DNA of 38,864 bases from assembly GCA_015661825.1 (NCBI GenBank), contig DQVI01000197.1, positions 1 through 38,864 on the forward strand, in the 5' to 3' direction. Shown one piece after another: positions 33,348 through 38,864 of this stretch (positions within the stretch are counted from its first letter, which is position 1; each line of letters begins with the position of its first letter). The DNA comes from Novosphingobium capsulatum. GTDB lineage: Bacteria > Pseudomonadota > Alphaproteobacteria > Sphingomonadales > Sphingomonadaceae. A model generated the notes under the pieces. The model was not told where the DNA came from and ran no database searches. It saw nothing but the letters and a program-made list of their open reading frames with translations. The translations under genes and the position numbers were made by a program.

Positions 33348-35534
33348 ATGGCCGAAATCATCATCCGCCGGGGTCTCGAAGAACCCGACACCTCGGGCAC
33401 CTTCGTTCCCCACAAGCCCGTGCGCCCCGAAAAGCTGGAGCCGGGCCGCCCGTTCAGGGTGGTGTCCGACTATCACCCGGCGGGCGACCAGCCGACCGCG
33501 ATCGCCGCCCTCGTGGCAGGCGCGCAGGAGAACGAGAAAACGCAGGTGCTGCTCGGCGTCACCGGCTCGGGCAAGACCTTCACGATGGCCAAGGTAATCG
33601 AGGAATTGCAGCGCCCGGCGCTGATCCTCGCGCCCAACAAGATCCTCGCGGCCCAGCTCTATGGCGAGATGAAAAGCTTCTTCCCCGAGAACGCGGTCGA
33701 ATATTTCGTCTCGTACTACGATTATTACCAGCCCGAAGCCTATGTGCCCCGGTCCGATACCTACATCGAGAAGGAAAGCTCGGTGAACGAGGCCATCGAC
33801 CGGATGCGCCACTCGGCCACGCGCGCGCTGCTCGAACGCGACGACGTGATCATCGTCGCCTCGGTCTCGTGCCTCTATGGCATCGGCTCGGTCGAGACCT
33901 ATTCGGCGATGGTCTTCGACCTCAAGGTGGGGGAAAGCGTCGACCAGGGCGAGATCGTGCGCAAGCTGGTCGCCCTGCAATACAAGCGCAACGACCACGC
34001 GTTCCAGCGTGGCACCTTCCGCGTGCGGGGCGACAACCTCGAAATCTTCCCCTCGCACTATGAAGACACCGCCTGGCGCGTCACCTTCTTTGGCGACGAG
34101 ATCGAGGAAATCGCCGAGTTCGATCCGCTGACCGGCAAGGCGGGCACGCGCCTGCAAAACGTGCGTGTCTATGCCAATTCACACCACGTCACCCCCGGCC
34201 CGACGCTGATGCAGGCGCGCGAGGCGATCAAGTTCGAGCTGGCCGAGCGGCTGAAGGAACTCAACGCCGAGGGCAAGCTGCTCGAAGCCCAGCGGCTGGA
34301 GCAGCGCACGCACTTCGACCTCGAAATGATGGCCGCCACCGGCTCGTGCGCGGGAATCGAAAACTATTCGCGCTTCCTGACCGGGCGCATGCCCGGCGAA
34401 CCGCCGCCGACCCTGTTCGAATACCTGCCCGACAACGCGCTGCTGTTCGTCGATGAAAGCCACCAGACGATCCCCCAGATCGGCGCGATGGCGCGCGGCG
34501 ACCATCGCCGCAAGATGACGCTGGCCGAATATGGCTTCCGCCTGCCCAGTTGCATCGACAACCGCCCGCTGCGCTTCAACGAGTGGGACGCGATGCGCCC
34601 GCAGACCTTTGCCGTCTCGGCCACGCCCGGCCACTGGGAAATGGAACAGTCGGGCGGTGTCTTTGCCGAACAGGTCATCCGCCCGACCGGGCTGATCGAC
34701 CCGCCCGTGCTGATCCGCCCGACCGAGGACCAGGTGCAGGACTGCATCGCCGCCTGCCGCGAGGCCGCCGCGCAAGGCTATCGCACGCTGGTCACCACGC
34801 TGACCAAGCGCATGGCCGAAGACCTCACCGAATTCATGCACGAGGCGGGCCTGCGCGTGCGCTACATGCATTCGGATGTCGAGACGCTCGAACGCATCGA
34901 ACTGATCCGCGATCTTCGCCTTGGCGTCTACGACGTGCTGGTGGGGATCAACCTGCTGCGCGAGGGGCTCGACATTCCCGAATGCGGCCTTGTCTGCATT
35001 CTCGACGCCGACAAGGAAGGGTTCCTGCGCTCGGAAACCTCGCTGATCCAGACCATCGGCCGCGCCGCGCGCAACGTGGACGGGCGCGTGATCCTCTATG
35101 CCGACCGCATGACCGGCTCGATGGAACGCGCCATCGCCGAAACCGACCGTCGCCGCGAAAAGCAGCAGGCCTACAACGTCGAGCACGGCATCACCCCCGC
35201 CACGATCAAGCGCCAGATCGCCGACATCATCGCCGACACCGCCAGCCGCGACGGGGTGCTGGTCGATCTGGGCGACGACACCACCAACAACCTCGTCGGC
35301 CACAACTTGCGCAGCCATATCGAAGACCTCGAAAAGCGCATGCGCGCGGCTGCCGCCGACCTCGAATTCGAGGAAGCAGGCCGGCTGCGCGACGAGATCC
35401 GCCGCCTCGAAGCGACCGAACTGGGCCTCCCCGAAGGCGAGCAAAAGGCCCCCATCGTAGGCCGCAGCAACGAAGGCAAACCCGGCACCCGCAAAACCCG
35501 CTTCGGCAAGTCACAAAAGAAGTGGGGAAAGTGA
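33348..35534 (+). CDS. uvrB: Excinuclease ABC subunit B
   Basis: DNA-damage-verifying helicase-like ATPase of nucleotide excision repair; works with UvrA and UvrC. 728 residues from this start. Walker A GVTGSGKT (70-77); damage-probing beta-hairpin region [20 protein letters not shown] (about 124-143); [10 protein letters not shown]; helicase motifs V and VI with [13 protein letters not shown] and QTIGRAARN; UvrC-binding UVR motif near the C-terminus ([18 protein letters not shown]); basic tail. The start at 33348 (MAEIII) is preferred because an SOS box ends 3 bases earlier; an in-frame ATG at 33339 lies within that box. No Shine-Dalgarno sequence, so the message may be leaderless. uvrC lies 0.7 kb downstream on the opposite strand. 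Confidence 0.97.
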   Translation: MAEIIIRRGLEEPDTSGTFVPHKPVRPEKLEPGRPFRVVSDYHPAGDQPTAIAALVAGAQENEKTQVLLGVTGSGKTFTMAKVIEELQRPALILAPNKILAAQLYGEMKSFFPENAVEYFVSYYDYYQPEAYVPRSDTYIEKESSVNEAIDRMRHSATRALLERDDVIIVASVSCLYGIGSVETYSAMVFDLKVGESVDQGEIVRKLVALQYKRNDHAFQRGTFRVRGDNLEIFPSHYEDTAWRVTFFGDEIEEIAEFDPLTGKAGTRLQNVRVYANSHHVTPGPTLMQAREAIKFELAERLKELNAEGKLLEAQRLEQRTHFDLEMMAATGSCAGIENYSRFLTGRMPGEPPPTLFEYLPDNALLFVDESHQTIPQIGAMARGDHRRKMTLAEYGFRLPSCIDNRPLRFNEWDAMRPQTFAVSATPGHWEMEQSGGVFAEQVIRPTGLIDPPVLIRPTEDQVQDCIAACREAAAQGYRTLVTTLTKRMAEDLTEFMHEAGLRVRYMHSDVETLERIELIRDLRLGVYDVLVGINLLREGLDIPECGLVCILDADKEGFLRSETSLIQTIGRAARNVDGRVILYADRMTGSMERAIAETDRRREKQQAYNVEHGITPATIKRQIADIIADTASRDGVLVDLGDDTTNNLVGHNLRSHIEDLEKRMRAAAADLEFEEAGRLRDEIRRLEATELGLPEGEQKAPIVGRSNEGKPGTRKTRFGKSQKKWGK

Positions 35535-35545
35535 CCCTCCCCAGT

Positions 35546-35590
35546 CCTCCCCATGCAATGGGGAGGGGGACCGCCCGCATTGCGGGTGGT
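35546..35590. repeat. Double hairpin between uvrB and the lipoprotein gene
   Basis: A perfect 9-bp stem with a 3-base loop (35546-35554 with 35558-35566) is followed by a second stem around CCCGC-ATT-GCGGG (35570-35590). Looks like a dispersed intergenic repeat of the type CTCCCC...GGGGAG followed by GGTGGAGGGG, common in sphingomonads and relatives (from memory). May terminate uvrB. Confidence 0.6.
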
Positions 35591-35676
35591 GGAGGGGCGG
35601 GGGCGGTGGGGCTAAAGCGGCCACCCCACATTTGCCGGTTCAGAACCCGGCCCCGGCCTGATAGCAAGGGCCCACC

Positions 35677-36252
35677 ATGACCTTGCGCCGCCTCACCCCG
35701 CTCGCCGCCCTCACGGCCCTTGCAGCCCTCGCCGCCTGCTCGTCCAAGGCCCCCGTCCCGCAGGACAGCGGGGCCCCGGTCAATGCCGTGCGCGTTCCGC
35801 TGCCCGAAAACGAGGCGCTGCCCCCCGCGCCTTCGGGCGACACCAAGCCGATCTGGGCCGGATCGCCGGGCGGCGACAGCGTGCGCTTCGGCCAGCCGGG
35901 TGGCGCGCCCGCGCTCTCGCTCGCCTGCCGTCAGGGGGTCATCGTGGTCACGCGCCATGTCGCCGCCGAAGTGGGCGCACAGGCGCTGTTCGCGCTTCAG
36001 GGCAGCAAGCGCATCGTCCGCCTTGCCGTCGATGCCACCGCCGTTCCGGGCGCGCGCGGCTATCTCTGGCAGGGCAGCCTTCCGGCCGGAGACCCGGCCG
36101 CCGAAGTCTTCGACGGCCCCTTCGTCGGCACCCTGCCCGACGCGGGCAAGATCAGCGTGCCGGGCAGCCCGCTGGTCCGCGCCCTTCTCGCCCACTGCGC
36201 CACCCACCCGGCCACTGGCGCCAAGCCCGCCGGTCCGGGCGCGGTGGAGTAA
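35677..36252 (+). CDS. Hypothetical lipoprotein
   Basis: 191 residues. Lipoprotein signal peptide with lipobox LAAC (Cys21) and a following SSK, then a proline-rich linker (about 25-60). The remaining part has several predicted beta strands (ALSLACRQGVIVVTRH, RIVRLAVDATAV, GYLWQGSL, FVGTLPDAGKISVPG) and two cysteines (in SLACRQ and LAHCATH) that could pair in the periplasm. No family recognised. AAGGG lies 8 bases before the ATG. Lies between uvrB and convergent uvrC with no functional link seen. Confidence 0.78.
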   Translation: MTLRRLTPLAALTALAALAACSSKAPVPQDSGAPVNAVRVPLPENEALPPAPSGDTKPIWAGSPGGDSVRFGQPGGAPALSLACRQGVIVVTRHVAAEVGAQALFALQGSKRIVRLAVDATAVPGARGYLWQGSLPAGDPAAEVFDGPFVGTLPDAGKISVPGSPLVRALLAHCATHPATGAKPAGPGAVE

Positions 36253-36263
36253 AGGCCGGGCGC

Positions 36264-38210
36264 CTACCCGCCCGGATGATAGAAATCGTAGATGGTCTGC
36301 GCCACGGCCTCGCTCACGCCGGGCGCGCGCTTGAGGTCGTCGAGCGAGGCCGCGCGCACTTTGCCCGCCGTGCCGAAGTGGAGCAGCAGCGCGCGCTTGC
36401 GGGCCGGGCCGATGCCGGGAATCTCGTCGAGCGGGCTGGCGGTGATCGCCCGGCTGCGCTTGGCGCGGTGGGCTCCGATGGCATAGCGGTGCGCCTCGTC
36501 GCGCAATTGCTGGAGGTAGAACAGCACCGGCGAGGTCAGCGGCAGCATCTTTTCCCGGCCATCGGGGAAATGGAAATGCTCGCGCCCGGCGTTGCGGTCG
36601 GGCCCCTTGGACACCGCGATCAGGGGCACGTCCTCGATCCCCAGTTCCTCCAGCGTCTCGCGCACGGCGGTCATCTGGCCCTTGCCGCCGTCGATCAGCA
36701 CGAGGTCGGGCCAGGTGCCACTGTCGCGGTCGGGGTCTTCTTCCTGCACGCGGCCAAAACGCCGGGCCATGACCTCGCGCATCATGGCAAAGTCGTCGCC
36801 GGGGCGGGTCTCGGCGCGCTTGATGTTGAACTTGCGATACTGGCCCTTGAGGAAGCCTTCCGGCCCGGCCACGACCATGCCGCCCAGCGCATGGGTGCCC
36901 TGAATGTGGCTGTTGTCGTAGATCTCGATGCGCCGGGGCACGTCGCCCAGTTCGAGAAATTCGGCCAGTTCGGCCAGAATCTTCGCCTTGGTGCCGGTTT
37001 CGGCGAGGCGCCGGTCGAGCGCCTCGATGGCGTTGCGTTCGGCCTGCTCCATCAGGCGGCGGCGGTCGCCGCGCTGGGGCACCGAAATCTCGACTTTTCC
37101 GCCCGCGCCTTCATGCAGCGCCTCGGCCAGCAATTCGGCCTCGGGCAAGGCCCGGTCGACGAGGATCAGGCGCGGCGGGGGCACTTCCTCGTAGAACTGG
37201 GCGAGGAAGCTGGTCATGATCTCGACCTCGTCGAGGCCCTCGGTATGCGTCGGGAAAAACGCGCGGTGGCCCCAGTTCTGCCCGCCGCGAATGAAGAAGG
37301 CCTGGATGCCGACCTGCCCGCCCTTGGCGGCGATGGCAAAGACATCGGCATTGCCCACGCCCTCGGCATTGATCGCCTGACTGCCCTGGATGAAGGTCGC
37401 CGCGCGCAGGCGGTCGCGCAGCATGGCCGCGCGCTCGAAATCGAGCGCTTCTGCCGCCGCGCTCATCTGCGTCTCGATCTCGCGCTGGACCGCGCCCGAT
37501 TTGCCGCCGAGGAAGTCCTTGGCCTGCCGCACGAGATCGGCATAGCCCTGCTCGTCGATGCGGTCGACACACGGGGCCGAGCACCGCTTGATCTGGTAGA
37601 GCAGGCAGGGCCGGTCGCGCCGGGCCATGAAGCTGTCGGTGCAACTGCGCAGCAGGAACAGCTTCTGCAAGGCGTTGATCGTGGTGTTGACCGATCCGGC
37701 GCTGGCAAAGGGGCCATAATAGTTCCCCTTCGCCTTGCGCGCGCCGCGGTGCTTCATCAGCCGCGGGAACGCATGGTCTGATCGCAAGAGAATGAACGGA
37801 AACGATTTGTCGTCGCGCAGCAGGACATTGTAGGGCGGCCGGTAGCGCTTGATGAGCTGCGCTTCGAGCAGCAGCGCCTCGGCCTCCGAATTGGTGGTCA
37901 CGATGGTCATCGACCGGGTCTGGCTGACCATCCGGCGCAAGCGGTTGGGCAGGCGCTCGACCTGGGTATAATTGACCACCCGGTTCCTGAGCGCGCGCGC
38001 CTTGCCCACATAGAGCACCTCGCCGCGCGCATCGAGCATCCGGTAGACCCCCGGCTTGGGCGCCAGCGTGCGCACGACCTCGCGGATCGTCTCGACACCC
38101 TTGTCGAGGTCGGGCGTCTCGGCACCACCGCGCATGGTGGTGATCGCCGCGTCCTCGTGGAAGCGCTGGGTGTCGCGGTCGGGCGGTGGGGAAGCGGGCT
38201 TGCGGGCCAT
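36264..38210 (-). CDS. uvrC: Excinuclease ABC subunit C
   Basis: Dual-incision nuclease of nucleotide excision repair, recruited by UvrB. 648 residues. Domains in order: GIY-YIG nuclease (GVYRMLDARGEVLYVGKAR, from about residue 50), cysteine-rich patch (CLLYQIKRCSAPCVDR), UVR motif (EIETQMSAAAEALDFERAAMLRDRL), RNase H-like second nuclease (IEIYDNSHIQGTHALGGMVV, LVLIDGGKGQ) and a C-terminal tandem helix-hairpin-helix (IPGIGPARKRALLLHFG). ATG at 38210 (MARKPAS) is preferred over a TTG 63 bases upstream. Convergent with the lipoprotein gene, 11 bases apart. No SOS box was found upstream. Confidence 0.96.
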   Translation of the reverse strand: MARKPASPPPDRDTQRFHEDAAITTMRGGAETPDLDKGVETIREVVRTLAPKPGVYRMLDARGEVLYVGKARALRNRVVNYTQVERLPNRLRRMVSQTRSMTIVTTNSEAEALLLEAQLIKRYRPPYNVLLRDDKSFPFILLRSDHAFPRLMKHRGARKAKGNYYGPFASAGSVNTTINALQKLFLLRSCTDSFMARRDRPCLLYQIKRCSAPCVDRIDEQGYADLVRQAKDFLGGKSGAVQREIETQMSAAAEALDFERAAMLRDRLRAATFIQGSQAINAEGVGNADVFAIAAKGGQVGIQAFFIRGGQNWGHRAFFPTHTEGLDEVEIMTSFLAQFYEEVPPPRLILVDRALPEAELLAEALHEGAGGKVEISVPQRGDRRRLMEQAERNAIEALDRRLAETGTKAKILAELAEFLELGDVPRRIEIYDNSHIQGTHALGGMVVAGPEGFLKGQYRKFNIKRAETRPGDDFAMMREVMARRFGRVQEEDPDRDSGTWPDLVLIDGGKGQMTAVRETLEELGIEDVPLIAVSKGPDRNAGREHFHFPDGREKMLPLTSPVLFYLQQLRDEAHRYAIGAHRAKRSRAITASPLDEIPGIGPARKRALLLHFGTAGKVRAASLDDLKRAPGVSEAVAQTIYDFYHPGG

Positions 38211-38323
38211 GGCGCGTGAGATAGGCCCTCCCGCCCGGTTTGGGGAGGGGGCGCGCGGATCGTCCGTGGACAATCGCCAAACATTGGCCCCAGCCCGGCC
38301 CCAGTCCCAGCCCGCCCCGGCCC

Positions 38324-38864
38324 TCAGAACTGCTTGCGGAACTCCACCTTGAACAGGCGGCCGACCGGATCGAGATAGCCCGCCTGATAGCGCAGCGGGA
38401 TTTCGCCGTTCTGGTCGGTCACCTTCTGTATGGCATTGAACAGGTTGTTGACCGACAGCGAGAAGCGCGCGTTCTTGAGGAACGGCACGGCCCTGACCAC
38501 GCCGGGGCGTCGGCCCAGATCGGCGAAAAGCCGGACGTTGACCTTGGCGATCGGGTGGAAATCGAGGTTGGAGGTGCCCGAATCCGCCCGCGCCCCGCCG
38601 GTATAAGTGCCCGACACGCGCAAGCCGAAGCTGCGATAGAAACCGCCGCCTTCCAGCTCGATGCTGTGCCGCGCCACGCCCGTGCTCGACAGCGCGCTGC
38701 CGCCCAGCAGGTCGTAGACCGTGCCTCCCGGCGTCAACTGGACCCGGCTCATCATCATGATCGTGTGGGTCAGCGAGAGATTCCAGCGCCCGCGCCCGTC
38801 GAAGCCGCCGGGACCACCGGGGCCACCGGGGCCACCCGGCCCCCTCGGCCCGCCCGGACCTCCG
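38324..38864 (-). CDS. TonB-dependent receptor, C-terminal part (5' end outside window)
   Basis: The frame is open to the window edge and encodes about 179 C-terminal residues. Beta-barrel strand patterns typical of TonB-dependent receptors are visible (WNLSLTHTIMM, FYRSFGLRVSGTYTGG, ARFSLSVNNLFNAIQKVTD) and it ends with an aromatic-terminated strand, FKVEFRKQF. NLFN near the end is the usual last-strand motif. Before the barrel strands lies an uninterrupted run of Gly-Gly-Pro triplets (38804-38863), probably an extracellular loop. The first internal ATG (38758) is not the start. Substrate unknown; the branch differs from the siderophore receptor at 12390. Confidence 0.85.
   Translation of the reverse strand, partial: GGPGGPRGPGGPGGPGGPGGFDGRGRWNLSLTHTIMMMSRVQLTPGGTVYDLLGGSALSSTGVARHSIELEGGGFYRSFGLRVSGTYTGGARADSGTSNLDFHPIAKVNVRLFADLGRRPGVVRAVPFLKNARFSLSVNNLFNAIQKVTDQNGEIPLRYQAGYLDPVGRLFKVEFRKQF
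38804..38863 (-). repeat. Gly-Gly-Pro-encoding tandem repeat in the receptor gene
   Basis: About 60 bases built from GGxGGxCCx triplet units, best preserved as a 9-base repeat (GGTGGCCCC). They encode about six G-G-P units, with one RGP variant. It runs to the window edge, so the full copy number is unknown. Confidence 0.85.

Noticed and set aside
38327..38342. GAAC...GAAC near uvrC as an SOS box
   Set aside because: Spacing is 8 instead of 7 and it lies inside the receptor coding sequence at its 3' end, away from the uvrC promoter region.
1..38864. CRISPR array, prophage or insertion sequence
   Set aside because: No regularly spaced repeats, transposase, integrase or phage structural genes were found on either strand; the only repeats are short intergenic hairpins and small tandem units.

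Overview
The window is GC-rich chromosomal DNA in which almost every gene matches an alphaproteobacterial family. Gene content points to the Sphingomonadales, most likely a Novosphingobium-like member of the Sphingomonadaceae: a hisZ-purA pair, a serC-serA pair with an alphaproteobacterial-type leader, an Anbu protease operon, TonB-dependent receptors, a MarR-type protein with an extra N-terminal domain, and a GTTC-N7-GTTC-type SOS box. The assignment is inferred from protein families and not from a marker gene. I see no insertion sequence, prophage, integrase or CRISPR array. The two ends cut through genes: an RsmB-type methyltransferase on the left and a TonB-dependent receptor on the right.

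Left part (1-7517): housekeeping and small regulatory pairs. These are the rsmB-like 3' part, msrA, divergent aguB-folK, and a tRNA-Lys(UUU) whose likely promoter lies inside the end of folK. Two divergent regulator/enzyme pairs follow: a TauD/clavaminate-synthase-like Fe(II)/2-oxoglutarate oxygenase with a LysR regulator, and a flavin-nucleotide-binding protein with a MocR/PdxR-type regulator.

Centre-left (7518-17745): a tightly coupled three-gene operon encodes an ABC exporter-like protein, an HlyD-type adaptor and a TolC-type outer-membrane protein. The nucleotide-binding domain of the ABC protein aligns along its length with active exporters, but every ATPase motif is replaced. This is the most unusual item in the window. 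Next comes a Fur-box-preceded TonB siderophore receptor with a PepSY-type membrane protein, then a type II NADH dehydrogenase. Related copies of a hairpin-forming dispersed repeat sit after the tolC-like gene and after ndh.

Centre (17769-26045, all genes on the minus strand except one small gene): a MarR-type regulator, purA and hisZ; a tiny two-helix membrane protein on the plus strand; a hypothetical protein; a YigZ/IMPACT-type protein; then serA and serC. Together serC and serA convert 3-phosphoglycerate to phosphoserine. A strong promoter and a short structured leader precede serC.

Right part (26291-38864): an extensin-like lipoprotein and a FixJ-like regulator with a degenerate receiver domain. 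Then comes the conserved Anbu operon: circularly permuted ATP-grasp protein, alpha-E protein, transglutaminase-like protein and Anbu proteasome-like protease. An alpha/beta hydrolase, uvrB with an SOS-like box at its start, a small lipoprotein, convergent uvrC and the 3' end of a TonB-dependent receptor complete the window.
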